NCBI GenBank assembly: GCA_023374045.1
Contig: CM041778.1
Location: 93,126,839 to 93,190,838, forward strand
Length of the DNA: 64,000 bases
Origin: Limonium bicolor
Lineage: Eukaryota; Streptophyta; Magnoliopsida; Caryophyllales; Plumbaginaceae
Direction of reading: 5' to 3'
A model generated the notes under the pieces. That model worked only from the letters and a program-made list of their open reading frames with translations, did no database searches and had not been told where the DNA came from. Both the position numbers and the translations under genes were made by a program. The stretch's first letter is position 1, and every line of letters starts with the position of its first letter. Below, piece by piece: positions 36,501 through 47,859 of this stretch.

Positions 36501-37968
36501 TCCCAACCTCTGGTGCCATATATTGTCTGTTGTTCTTCCTCTTGTGACAGCTTGCAAGGCTTCAAATGCAGACTTGCGAAAAGAATACAGATCACCCTCT
36601 TACTGCCCCTTGCAAGAATCTCCCCTGTCACTCGATCCTTGACCACAAATCCAGAATCGACAAATTCCACAGAGCAAAAATTATCTTTGGTTAGTTTACT
36701 GACTGAAATAAGATTCTTCTTAAGATCAGGAACAACCAGGACATTATCTAGTTTCTCTTTCTGTTCTCCCTTTAGTTTGGCTTTTCCAGTGAAACAGATC
36801 GGTATTTCACTTCCATTCCCAACAAATACACTCTCCCTTCCAGTATAGGGAACTAGAGAAGATAACATACCTGGTGTGGTTACCATGTGCGTTGTTGCTC
36901 CAGAGTCGACATAATAGGGTTCTTCAGTCGGATTGTAAGTGACAGTGGTTAGAGCTTGAGGTGTGACATTACCGCCGTGAGATTGAGCTGTAGCAAACTG
37001 ATTTGGATCAATGTTGGACAAGTTTCTTGAATTAAAGCCTTGGTATGAGTGGTCCCAACGGTAAAAGCAGTTAATGGCGGTGTGATTTGTTCTGCCACAT
37101 ATTTGACAGGGTGATTTGGGATAGGTCTGATTAGAGTAGTTACTCTGATTCTCATTCTGGTATCTTCCTCTTCCAGAGCGTCCTCGACCACGATTTCCAT
37201 ATCGTCCACCTCCACCTCGTCCATAGGCTTGTTCTTGATGGAGACTAGGTGCGGACTGAGGTACAGCAGTGTTCACCGCGAAAGCCGCATTGGATAAGAG
37301 GTTTCTTTGGCTTTCTTCAGTATGAACTTCGGCACTTTCGCCTTCTCGAGCCTCGTAATCTTCCAAAGCAGTGACGAACTGCTTCAAGGTTGGATATGGA
37401 GCTTTACTGAGCATGATTGATCTCAGTATTTTGTATCTTGATCCACATCCCTGAGCCAGAGTTAACACCTTGTCTTCATCCGTGACAGGTTTTCCGATTG
37501 CGGAAAGATTATCACAGATCTGCTTAAATTCTTTCACGTAGTCCTTGACAGACTGTGTATCTCCAAGCTTCAGAGATCGCAGTCGATTCTTCAACTGGAA
37601 TTCTCGGTCCTTAGTTGATTGAAGAAATTCACCTTTGAGTTCATCCCAGATTTGCTTGGCTGAAAGACATCCAATCGTCAGTGCGATGCAATCTTCAGAC
37701 AATGTTGCAATTATCCAAGTTCTCACTAAGGCGTCGGTCTCCTTCCACTTCTTGAACTCAGGATTGTCGACTTCCTGATCATCCTTCAAGATCTTTTGAT
37801 CTGGTTTCTTCTCGGTGTTGATTAGCTCAACAACTCCCGTAGATTCGAACAGGTTGAGCATTGAGTATGCCAACTGAGGTAGTTCTTTTCTCCAAGAAGT
37901 TTGATCGTGGAGATCCCTACCATCTGGTGCAGATTTGCAGACGTGAGCTTACAATCTCCTAATGCCAT
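33560..37968 (-). CDS. Copia-2 gag-pol polyprotein (frameshifted)
   Basis: Start ATG at 37968. Domains in order: gag with CCHC knuckle CQICGRTNHTAINC (about 37.1 kb); protease DSGATTH (about 36.9 kb); integrase HHCC zone with HQRLGHPS (about 36.5 kb); integrase core with DLWGPAP, FRCDGGGEF and PHTPEQNGVAER (36.3-36.0 kb); RT with NAFLHGEL (about 34.7 kb) and YVDD (about 34.5 kb); RNase H with TKHIELDYHFIREK (about 33.75 kb). Frame changes occur near 37875, 36595, 36186, 35745, 34580, 34498 and 34405, and more follow in RNase H. Each is explained by a one-base gain or loss, mostly in a run of identical bases. Since the LTRs are 99% identical, consensus error is a serious alternative to decay. 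The product would reverse-transcribe and integrate the element. Confidence 0.9.
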
Positions 37969-38018
37969 TGCAGAAAACTAGTTTGGATCTATCGGCTACG
38001 CAGATCAAGAGCGTTAAA

Positions 38019-38030
38019 GCTCTGATACCA
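38019..38030 (-). promoter_or_regulatory. Copia-2 primer-binding site
   Basis: TGGTATCAGAGC matches the 3' end of initiator Met-tRNA and abuts the 5' LTR with no spacer. Confidence 0.9.
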
Positions 38031-38257
38031 TGTAGAAATCGAAGAACTGAGAGTGCTGAAAGTAGTGCAGAAAGAGAGAAAATGAATGAGCAGAGAGAAC
38101 GAAGAATAGAAGATGGGTTCCTCTTTGTTACTTTCTGTAGTTGACATAAGGAGATACTACACATATTTATACACAGAGATCACTAAGTACGTAAGGACAG
38201 CTTGGTAATAGTAACTTAGTTACAACTGATAACAGAGAATTAAACTATATTCTATCA
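38031..38257 (-). repeat. Copia-2 5' LTR
   Basis: A 227-bp TG...CA repeat with TATAAATA at 38164-38171 (minus strand), the presumed promoter for the retrotransposon RNA. Confidence 0.95.
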
Positions 38258-38439
38258 GTAACTTTTAATGTATACGTCCAAAATGAAAAAAAACGTATAT
38301 CATTGTTCACCTAAATTCAAGCTCTTCAAAACAAGACCAGTCATGCATATATTTTGACAACTTTAAAAAAATTATTTTTACATATATGGAACACAGAACG
38401 TAAAAGAAAACTTGTACATATGGTCATACAAACCTGTAC

Positions 38440-39240
38440 AAATGTTCACTAAAACATGTACATCCTCACGTAAAAACATGTACATCCTCGCATTAAAAAC
38501 ATATAGATAGTCATATAAACCTGTACGAATCATTAAATATGTACATCCTTAGATTAAAACATGTACATATAAGGAAGAACACTTGTACAGACGGTCATAC
38601 AAACATGTACAGATGTTCATTAAAACATATACATTCTCATAATTGAACATGTACATTTGAACATGTACATCGTCACATTAAAACATGTACATTCTCACAT
38701 TAAAATATGTACATTCTCACATTAAAGTATATAATGGCTTTCAAATAGATGACCCTAACCCCACACACCCTAAAACCCACCATAGGAAAGCTAAAAAACA
38801 TCGAAAGCATTTTTAAGGTTTATAGTGGCAGACCCTAAACCCGCGACCACAAACCCAATAAACCTGTCGAGTTAGTTGTTATAATGTAAAGTATAGAACG
38901 GTTTCCAAATAGATTACCCTACCCCCCAAAACCACCATAGGATAGCTAAAACGTCGAAGGCATTTTTAGGGTTTGCAGTGGCGGGTTTAGGGTCTAACGA
39001 CCCTAAACCCGCTACCACAAACCCTAAAAACCTGTCGAGTTAGTTGCTACAATATAAAGTACGAAACAAATTCCAAATAGATTACCCTACCCCCTAAAAC
39101 ACCCCAAAACCCACCCTAGGATAGCTAAAAAATGTCAAAGGCATTTTTAAGGTTTGTAGTGGCGGGTTTAGGGTCGTTAAACACGCTACCATAAACCCTA
39201 AAAATCTATCGAGTTAATGCGATGATGTACAAGTTTTTAC
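38440..39240. repeat. Internal minisatellites of the long-TIR element
   Basis: 38440-38720 is an irregular array of ACATGTACATCCTCAC-like units. 38726-39240 holds three units of about 165 bp, each with CCCTAAACCCGC, ACCTGTCGAGTTAG and ATAGCTAAAA blocks. Part of each unit is itself palindromic (GCGGGTTTAGGG...CCCTAAACCCGC). Confidence 0.8.
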
Positions 39241-39525
39241 GTGTAGATGTACATGTTTTAATGAACATTTGTACAGGTTTGTATGACTATCTGTACAAGT
39301 TTTTTTTACGTTTTGTGCACTACATATAAAAATAATTTTTTTCAAAGTTGTCAAAAAATATTCATGACTGGTCTTATTTTGAATAGCTTGAATTTAGGTG
39401 AACAATGATATAATTTTTTTTCATTTTGGACTTATATATTAAAAGTTACAACAATTTAAACTTTTTTATGATAAAAAGAAAAAGAATAAAATTTTTGAAA
39501 AAAAAAGAAAAAAATGCAAAAAAAC

Positions 39526-40500
39526 AAGTAAAACAGTCGTCTGTATGCGCACTCTCTCCCAATACCCATATCTCCCTCATAGATGTAGCCAAGTTGGCTA
39601 CATTTAGCTTTAGCCAAGATTTCTTCCAATAGTCCCAATATACGATTTCTGTACTGTGCTCTAGCTAATAGCTATATGTACAGTTTTTTGACGAATGGTT
39701 TTTGGTCCGTGAAGTGTAAGGTTTATACTGGCTTTTGAGAATAGAATTCACTTATAGGTAATTTGATTCATTTGGAATTATTGAGTAATAATGTCTATCA
39801 TTTCAGTAGTAGACCACCTTTTAAAAAGATACAGTTTATCTTTGAATGATCACTATTAACATTTGTCAATTATATCTTTCGGGATGAGAATAGGGAGAGA
39901 AAGAACCGCCTCAGGCGCTTGTTTTTTCCTCTCTATTTATGTCCTTTTACCCTATTTCTCTCTATCATCGTTTGGTTGTTCTGTTCTACTTGTCTCCTAA
40001 TTGTGGCGTCCCTCCTTTGAGTCTTGTTTCAACGCTCCTTCTTCTCACTCTAAATAATTCAATTTCAAGATCAACATGTGTCGCTTTCTTTTCCTCCCCT
40101 CTTTGCTAGTGGGTTGTCCACTGATACTTTAATTTGTGTCAAGCGGTGGGAATCTCCACCAATACCGCATCATCTTATACAGATATGGATGATTCGTGTG
40201 TTTTATGGTGCTAGCGATCCTCGCGCTGCTTTAGGAGGCCTACTACGGTTGGGGCTTTCAACGGTTTTGCATGTGCATCTACATGTGGCCCTCAGCACAT
40301 CTAAGGTAATGGCAATCCTGGGGAAGACCCGGGGATGCCCCGGGGAATGAAGCTCTTGATCTTCCATTACATGAGTGGGAACATGGTTTATGCAATTTCT
40401 CATTTTTTGAATCTATGGTTAAATTGATGTTCTTTTTGGTATTATGGCTATGAGATAAAACACAAGACCAGTCCCACTAAGGCCTAGAGATGTATTTACC
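39526..40500. other. Intergenic, no gene seen
   Basis: A small inverted repeat TGTAGCCAAGTTGGCTACA sits at 39585-39603. No coding evidence. The end of the region may include the start of the next LTR. Confidence 0.5.
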
Positions 40501-41872
40501 TGTAATAGCCCAACGATTGATATTTTGTTTTACATTAGATATTTCTTACACCTTCTAACACCTTGTACCAGTCTTATAAATACATCTGTCTATATAATAA
40601 ACATACTACATAATGCATTCTCTTTACTGTTCAATTTGTCCTATGATCTCAATCTCTTTATGGTATCAGAGCCATAAATGGCCTAAACCGATCTTCTTTT
40701 TCTTCATTCATCGCATCCCCTAACTCGGCTTCCTTGGGTAGCAAAAATGAGCACAACAAGTGTTCGACAGAAAGTCAGCTTCCTGTTCCTGCACAACCAA
40801 CTACACAGTCAATCCTCTCTCTTGTAGCAAACTTAATTAAGCTTAAGGGAGAAAACTTTCGGATCTGAAAAGGAGTTATTCTCACTTTCCTGAAAGGTAC
40901 AAATCTGTATAAATATGTGAATGGCACCTATGAGTGTCCCGATCCATTGTTTAATCCATCTGAAGCTAGCAAATGGAATCAACAAGATCAGTTGGTCCTC
41001 ACTATTCTATTCACCTCTCTATCCGACTCTTTTCTAGGCCATATCATCAATATGACCACCTCTGCCCAAGTTTGGACCTATCTAGATGACACTTTTGCAG
41101 CCAGCACTAATGCTGAAATTGGCCAGTTACACCTCCAGCCTGTTTCTATCACAAAAAACCCACAAAATCCTCATATTACAATCGTTCTAAATCCTTAGTT
41201 GACTCTCTTACCATCACTGACCACATAGTTACAAACAAAGAATTCCAAAGTTATATTTTAAAAGGCCTACCCAGGGAATATTCATCCCTTGTTTCTACTG
41301 TCCTCACTCGACCAGATCCTTGCACCCCCTCTCAGAACTACGAATTTATGCTCTTAACTGAAAGCTGGCTCCAATAATAACAATTTGATGTTGCTTCTGA
41401 TGTTACCCTCAACACCACCACCTACATTTCCACCAACAATTCCAGGCGATGATCTAACACCTCCTGATCTAATGATTCTAGAGGAAAATGTTATGCCTCT
41501 AGAGAAAGAGGTAGATCTAACCAATCCTACAATCAAAACACTAGATCCACCTCTTCTATGTCATTTTCTAGTTTTCCAGATTCTAGACCTCAATTCCAGA
41601 TCTATTTTAAGCATGGCCATGATGCTTCCATCTACCACAATCGATTTAGTAAAAAATTTCAACCAAAACCCCCTACCATATATCTACATACAAAAGTATA
41701 ACTTTCTTGCTCCAACGTCTAAGATTTGCAACTAGAACAACCATTAACATATGAAATAATTTCATCAATTTCAATTTTCTAGCAAGCCATTTTTATGGAA
41801 AGGCTTCTATTTTCTCGTTATCTCGTACTTCCTCTTTAGTTGTCGAACAAAAAATTGTTGTATTCATTATGT
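40500..41872 (+). mobile_element. Copia-5: plus-strand 5' fragment (LTR end plus gag)
   Basis: A presumed LTR end with a TATA box (TATAAATA, 40575-40582) is followed at 40661-40673 by the primer-binding site TGGTATCAGAGCC and a gag reading frame. The sequence stops at 41872, where Copia-3 begins in the opposite orientation. No 3' half was found to the right of Copia-3. The left LTR boundary is uncertain. Confidence 0.75.
40747..41750 (+). pseudogene. Copia-5 gag remnant
   Basis: Copia gag reading in shifted frames from an ATG at 40747. The best block, 40917-41198, has a gag-like core with LTILFTSLSDSFLG and TSAQVWTYLDDTF. A further block at 41180-41370 has SYILKGLPREYSSLV. A degraded zinc-knuckle (FKHGHDASIYHNRF) lies near 41.61 kb. 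No PR, IN or RT follows. Confidence 0.75.
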
Positions 41873-42141
41873 TGTCAAAATTGACAATGGAATTCTTATC
41901 TTTTATTAGCTGATTAACAGTGCTAATGAGGAGAGTAACAGGAGAGTTATCTTGATCATATGTTTACAGAGATGGGTAGCAATATATATATTGCATATAC
42001 ATAAACGGATATATGCGGAAGTAACAAAAGGAAAATTACACATGGGCCATAATTACACTCTAGGAGTTATATAAAGATACAAAAAATATCCTAAGATACA
42101 TTCTAAAATACAAAACATATATATATATATATATTCTCATA
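41873..42141 (-). repeat. Copia-3 3' LTR
   Basis: Starts TGTCAAAATTGACAATGGAA in plus order. An AAAGGGGGAT purine tract abuts it at 42142-42150 on the minus strand. Confidence 0.85.
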
Positions 42142-42349
42142 TCCCCCTTTAAAGAGTACAGTTTGTGTCTGAAAATGTGCTCTTTGTTTGCTGGTAGCAC
42201 CTCATCCTAGTTCTGCGTGCTTTTGTTGTAGTCTCAGAGATGGAAATGAATTCTGGTAGCTCTTTCCTGCCAGTGATTTAGTCATCAAATCTGCAAGCTG
42301 ATGTGTGCTCGGGACATGCTGTACCTGGATCAAACCTGCCTGTAATTAA

Positions 42350-44470
42350 TGACAGTCTAACTCTATATGTTTAGTGCATTTATGTGAAACCGGATTTCTA
42401 GCTATGTGTATAGCTGCCAGGTTATCACATTTTAGAGGTATTAGTGTTATGTCAGTTATGCCCAATTCATTTAGGAGTCTACTTAGCCAGCTTAATTCGC
42501 CTGTAACTTGGCACATTGCTTTATATTCCGCCTCAGCGGAAGATAAAGAAATTGTTGTTTGTTTTTGTTTCTTTGATTTTCAGCTTAGAGGAGAGCCTCC
42601 TAATAGGATATAGTATCCTGAAATGGATATGCGTGTAATTGGGCATGATGACCATTCTGAATCGCAATAGGCTTCTAAGTTGTAATCGGGCTGTTTGTTA
42701 AAAAACAGACCAAAACCAGCTGTTCCTTTTATGCAGGACAGGACATAGTAGGCAGCACTTAAGTGTTCTGTTGTATGAGTTAGAAAAAACTGACTTAAAT
42801 ACTGGAAAACATATGATATGTCTGGCCTAGTGTTTGTGAGAAAATTCAGCTTTCCCACAAGGCATCTATATATGGTTGGATTTTTTTTTAATCTGTTTCC
42901 AGAATCTTTCATGAGTTTTAGGTTAACTGGAAGTGGTAATACAGATGTCTTACTGTTATCCGTTTGGAATTCATGAAGGATTTCTTTAGTGTAACGTTGT
43001 TGTTTCATAATGATTCCATTGTTAGTTTCTAGGAACTCCATCCCAAGGAAAATTTTTAGCCGTCCAAGATCTTTTATCTTGAACTCGTTGTCAAGTTGTT
43101 TCTTTAGAGATGTTATGTTTTTGGGGTCATTCCCGATGACTAAGATATCATCTACATATACTCCAAACAATATGATTATGTTCCCTTCTATTTTGATAAA
43201 GAGTGAGTAATTGTTTGGGGAATGGTGAAAGTTTAGATTTTTCAAGAAATTAGCAAGTCTCTCGTACCATTGGCGAGAGGCTTGTTTTAATCAATAAAGA
43301 GACTTGTGTAGTTTGCATATCTTGTTGTCTCCATAAACCCTTAGACCCTCGGGTATACTCATGTAAACATCTTCATAGAGATCTTCATGAAGAAATGCAT
43401 TGTTTACATCGAGTAGGCCTAGAGTCCACCCTTTCTTTATGGCTATAATTATTAGTGCACAAACAGTTGTGAGCTTGATTACTGGGGAGAATGTTTCATT
43501 ATAATCTAATTCATGTTTTTGGGCAAACCCTCTAACTACTAACCTAGCTTTAAATCGCTCTAAACTCCCGTCTGCCTTAAAATTTGTTTTGTAGACCCAC
43601 TTATAGCTGATGGGTTTCTTTCCCTTTGGAAGATCTACAATGGACCATGTTTTGTTTTGTTTAAGGGCTTGGAAATCATCCGCCATGACCATTCTCCATC
43701 TAGGGTCTTTGCTGACAATTTTGTAATTAGTTGGCTTACCTAGATTGGATAAATTATCTATGAGTCTTTTTGTGGTTTCATATAGGGAGCAAGTTAGAAT
43801 GGCTCTAGCTGGTATATGGTCTGTGAGGGTAATAGCAGAAACTTGGCTGAAGTTATTATGATTTCCATGTCCTAGTCTTATTGTCACAATGTTTGAAAAA
43901 AAATCCTTTTCTTGTAAGCTTGTAGAGCAGACATAGTCGTCATATTTGGAAGGATATTTATGAATGCGGGTGGATCTTCTAAGATTAGTGACATCTGTGT
44001 CAGATTGAGTGGGTTCAGCTATTTCTTGAGTTTGAGAGGAGATATAAGTGTCTTGTTCTGGGTTATTGTTTGGAGGATCAAATTCTTCTCTTATCCCAGA
44101 AAGCTGGGACGTGCAAGAATCGTCCTCCGAAACATGTTGAGGTGGAGGGAAGAAATCATTATTATCCATAGAGTTATATTGGAGAAGATTTCTCCACTCA
44201 TTGTGTTTTAGAGGGAAAATACCTTCAAAGAAAGTTAGATCTCTGCTTACCTTAACTTTATTCTATTCAAAATTTAATACTTTGTATCCTTTGGAGTTTT
44301 TAGGATTTCCAACATATATACATATACCGGATCTAGGGTCTAATTTCCTTCTATTTGGATGTATGTTAGTGACATAGCATAAACATCCAAAACTTTTCAT
44401 CTCGCTGTAATCTGGTTTTTTATTATACAATCTTTTAAAGGGAGTTAGATAATTGATGGCCTTACTGGGG
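42350..44470 (-). pseudogene. Copia-3 RT/RNase H remnant
   Basis: The pre-RT linker and RT first half are open at 43291-44169 (RRSTRIHKYPSKYDDY, DPRWRMVMADDFQALK, NAFLHEDLYEDVYM). A TGA replaces the Gly codon of the YGLKQ motif near 43290. The RT second half is open at 42580-43245 (YVDDILVIGND, GRLKIFLGMEF, YRCLVGKLNFLTNTRPD). RNase H continues to about 42350 in broken form. Sequence 44200-44470 encodes the integrase-to-RT linker (SFGCLCYV, NPKNSKGYKV). Confidence 0.85.
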
Positions 44471-44479
44471 TTCTATTGA

Positions 44480-44930
44480 TTATATAAGTTGCATGCTCAA
44501 CACAGAAACCTCAATATGTCCAATCTTGATTGAAAAAGAAGGGCTCTTGCAATTTCCACGAGATGTCCTTGTTTCCTCTTCACAGCCCTGTTTTGCTGGG
44601 GTGTGGGGGCAACTGGTTTGGTGGACAATACCCTTTTCTGCAAAGAACTTGATTCCTTCTAGTGATTTCCCTAGTTCTTTAGCGTTGTCACTTCTGATTA
44701 TTTTTACAAATTGGTTCATTTGTTTTTCAATAACATTAATGAAAGTTTTGATGCTTTGCATGCCTTCTATTTTCTGTTTGAGGAGGGTAATCCAGGTTGC
44801 CCTGGTGTAGTCGTCGACAATTGTTAGGAAGTACTTATGCCCTTCTTCTGTTTCTACTCTCATGTAATGTCGATGAAGCCCAATTTGTTTTTGGCGTTGA
44901 GTGTGGTCTGTATAGTCCACTTCCATCCCA
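44480..44930 (-). pseudogene. Copia-3 integrase core fused to gag N-terminus
   Basis: Open 44480-44926 reads KYFLTIVDDYTRATW, IRSDNAKEL and SCPHTP, the integrase core. Just upstream (44930-45100) gag N-terminal sequence with IDPLYC is seen. The two are joined by a deletion that removed the rest of gag, protease and the integrase N-terminus. Confidence 0.75.
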
Positions 44931-45117
44931 AGAAGCCCTCATCAGAGAACTTTGGTGTCAAAGCTTGACCGGACTGCTCGGTTGAATGGACATACAATAC
45001 AAGGGATCAATTTGGTCGATGCTGTTGACGGCGCCTTTGCTGAAGTTCATCTACAGTTCTTTCGCTGAGTGTTTATCACTCATTCTTGATTAAGAACATA
45101 AGCGTGCTCTGATACCA

Positions 45118-45396
45118 TGTCAAAATTGACAATGGAATTCTCATCTTTTATTGGCTGATTAACAGCGCTAATGAGGAGAGTAACAGGAGACTTCTCTCGA
45201 TAATATGTTTACAGAGATGGGTACCAGTACATATACTGCGTATATATACAGAAACAAATATATGCGAAAGTGACAAAAGGAAAATTACACATGGGCCCTA
45301 ATTACACTCTAGGAGTTATATAAAGATACAGAAAATATCCTAAGATACATTCTAAAATACAAAACATATAAATATATATATGTATATATCCTCATA
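45118..45396 (-). repeat. Copia-3 5' LTR
   Basis: 279-bp partner of 41873-42141 with several substitutions and a longer AT-rich tail. Confidence 0.85.
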
Positions 45397-45785
45397 AATT
45401 TCTGTTTTGGCTACTATGTGGTGCAACACTAGAATTAATAAATAGGAGGCTGGTTAAAAAAAGATATAGGAGGTTGCATTTTTGAAAAATAACGTAACTT
45501 AATCATGATTGGAATTAGGTCGCATGTACACTAGATGAACATTTTGTTAAAATAATAACCATGCTACATTCAAGTCTGTGATCCTAACATTACTTTTGTT
45601 ATTTATGAGGTTGTTTTTTTTACGAGAGTGATTGTTTTTATTTTGGTTATTTTGCATGCGTTCAATTGAAGTTTCCTTCTTCGGGTTAAGTAAGGAAAAA
45701 TGGTTTGGAAATAACCTGTTTTGTCAGGTGTTTGGAGTGTGTCTGAAACTAGATGAATTGACTAGACCCCACCAAAATGTTGCAA

Positions 45786-45798
45786 TGGTATCAGAGCC
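45786..45798 (+). promoter_or_regulatory. Isolated primer-binding-site-like sequence
   Basis: TGGTATCAGAGCC follows TTGCAA, as after an LTR ending in CA. This suggests a 5' LTR in 45.4-45.78 kb of another plus-strand retrotransposon. The frame at 46012-46233 (KTPSPSPKPTPQQK) may be part of its interior. No second LTR was found. Confidence 0.35.
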
Positions 45799-46689
45799 GA
45801 ATTAGGATCCCAAACTCAGTGATAAACTAGGCTGGCTATCGTGGCTCGACTTAGGACTAATAATATATAATAGTATACAATGGGCGTAACAGTACAGAAC
45901 CGCAATACCTTTAATATATTAAATAGATAGCTTACAAGCCTAGAAGATCGGGAACTAGTAACATTAAAAACATAAACAACCATACTAATACAATGCTTCA
46001 AGAAAAGCTAGATGTTTCTTGTAGAATGGCAACATGAGCATAAGGATGTAGAAAAAGACAGCAAAAAGACCCCTAGCCCGTCGCCGAAGCCGACACCACA
46101 ACAGAAAGCCCGTATAGAGCGGGCAATCAAGGTCAACCTCATCCAAATTGGACGGTTGCCTATCCAGCTGTCAAAGAAAGCATCCTATGATAAGGATTTC
46201 AAAGAGGGGGTGGTAATGCCAATAAAGGCATAGCCAGGGGCCAGGAGATCGAACTAGTGGTTTATTCAACTTTCGAGTGATGGACGTAAAGGACCCTGAG
46301 GACGGGAAAAAAGGGAACACTAATGAAAAGGCGCCTCGAGCTGGATGAATGATAATCCTTATTATGAGCGCAGCTGAGTCGGGACCCTAAGAGGGCCTCA
46401 TGGTTACCAAGAATCTCTACCATTCCTGGTAGCCATGTTATCTCCTGATCATTCGTCTAGGTAGCCCCCGAAAGGACCAAGGGCTGCCTCATCAATTGTT
46501 CCAGGGAGGAGAAGTGTGAAGGGTCGCATAAATAAGCAAGATCGATAACCGAGGTCGGGTCTCTATTAGTCGAAACTTTTCCTTTCTTATGGTTAGCAGT
46601 CACCTTAGGCAAAGTGATTGTTGCTTCGTGCTAGTCTCTACTCCTCAATACCTCTTTGAGTTTCTTCTTTCTAGGAGGATCCGAAGAGT

Positions 46690-47690
46690 CAATCAAAGAT
46701 TACGTAGAGGGACCTGCCTGACTGCGGTGCTATGATGAAGGGTATCAACAACCGAGTTGAAATTTAGGGAAAACTCATTAAATTGGACAATATGATCACG
46801 AGGAGCATTGGCCTCAGATGGGTGAATCTCTGGCATCCCAGGTTGCTTCCTACCTAATAGGCCACATGCGTACTTCCAGATGTTCGGGTTATCTTCCGAG
46901 CCAGCCCTACTCCTTATGCAAAGACCTAAGGCCCTGAGCCATGGGCCATAGGGTAAACTCTCAAATGGATGATCTGTTGGCTTGCGCAGTTCTTGGTAGG
47001 GTGAACAAAGAGGCCACATCTGAAACAGATAGGCAGTAATCTCCTATATCTGACGCACAGACTAGGCTGATATACTCCTTCAAGGACCAATCTTCAAGCA
47101 ATAGAGGATGGGTTTGCTGAAAGGAATCATGACTTTGAGCTACAAGAAGTCTTCACCATAGCGTGACATCTCTTCCCCGAAGTCCATGAAGGTCCCACAC
47201 CTACATGCAAGACTTCGAGCTGAGTCTTAGTTATGCAAGACCAGCGGTGCGTCATGGATCCTAACCTAGATTGGAAAGCTCGAGAATTAATGATCCGAAG
47301 GGACCTTTTCATGTCAATGAGCTAGTGTATAAGGAGGGCACCATCAAAGGACCATGGACCATGATAAAGCACAACGTGCATCATACCGATCCTCTTAAAT
47401 TCAAGCAAGAAAATCTGCTTGGCCGTTTGCCTAATCTTTAGGAATCCCGCAAGTTGCCAGACCTTGAGAAAAGTAGATTCCATGGCCCGAACGTCCACCC
47501 CGCGAGTGGTGATCAGTTTGCTAGTTTTCCCAACAAACATCGATCAAAGGACATGGCTAGGTCGTGATCCATAAGGCCATCAATCGAGGGTGGTTGATCC
47601 TCTTCCTTCGTGAGAGATAGTTCATCACATTGACAGGAGAGGTCCTCCACTGATCGTCAGAGAGGTGATCCCATAGTCGAAACATAACGC
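46690..47690 (-). pseudogene. Second DUF4283/zinc-knuckle remnant (LINE ORF1 type)
   Basis: An ATG near 47686 (MFRLWDHLSDDQWR) opens a decayed minus-strand reading. A DUF4283-like strand set at 47322-47540 has LVFVGK-type start, ESTFLKVWQLAGFLKI and YHGPWSFDGALL. Near 46.9-47.0 kb a knuckle-adjacent block reads SLPYGPWLRALG, typical downstream of the CCHC in these proteins. Frameshifts separate the parts. No RT is adjacent. Confidence 0.6.
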
Positions 47691-47859
47691 TTGCGTAGCT
47701 CGAAGACGGGTTCACAACTTTGAGAGAAGGGGAAGAAGAGAGATGGGTGTAGATCTCGAAGAAGAAGGCGATGGAAAATAGTGGTGTCGAGAATTAACCG
47801 GTTCTGAAGATTTTGATGATAAATGACAAAGAACTCGGGACAAACCAATTCCAAACATG

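Larger units (their letters stand above)
33329..38257 (-). mobile_element. Copia-2: near-complete young Ty1/copia retrotransposon
   Basis: The 4929-bp element has 227-bp LTRs (33329-33555, 38031-38257) differing at only two positions, canonical TG...CA ends, and a perfect GTAAC duplication at 33324-33328 and 38258-38262. The primer-binding site TGGTATCAGAGC (38030-38019) abuts the 5' LTR. A TATA box (TATAAATA, 38171-38164) lies in the LTR. Gag, PR, IN, RT and RNase H follow in Copia order. The frame is broken repeatedly by single-base indels, almost all in homopolymers, with few in-frame stops. Confidence 0.95.
33250..39525. mobile_element. Long-TIR DNA element split by Copia-2
   Basis: The plus strand just left of Copia-2 (33250-33328) plus that just right of it (38263-38440) is inverted-repeat to 39225-39525. 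Shared blocks include TTTATCATAAAA, the ACTTTTAAT/CCAAAATG segment, ATTGTTCACCTAAATTCAAGC and GACCAGTCATG. Removing Copia-2 and one GTAAC gives an element of about 1.35 kb with TIRs near 250 bp. Outer ends are approximate because of A/T runs and no target duplication was fixed. Long TIRs suggest a Mutator-like or fold-back type. No transposase is visible. Confidence 0.7.
41873..45396 (-). mobile_element. Copia-3: deleted Ty1/copia retrotransposon
   Basis: LTRs at 41873-42141 and 45118-45396 (about 270-280 bp, roughly 90% identical) flank a 3.0-kb interior. The primer-binding site TGGTATCAGAGC (45117-45106) abuts the 5' LTR. On the minus strand the LTR starts TATGAG and ends TTGACA, so the 5' end is not TG. 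Flanks TATGT (left) and AATTT (right) do not match, so no target duplication is seen. Most of gag and protease are missing. Confidence 0.85.

Noticed and set aside
36462..36848. 128-codon plus-strand frame within Copia-2
   Set aside because: It is antisense to the gag/integrase coding region.
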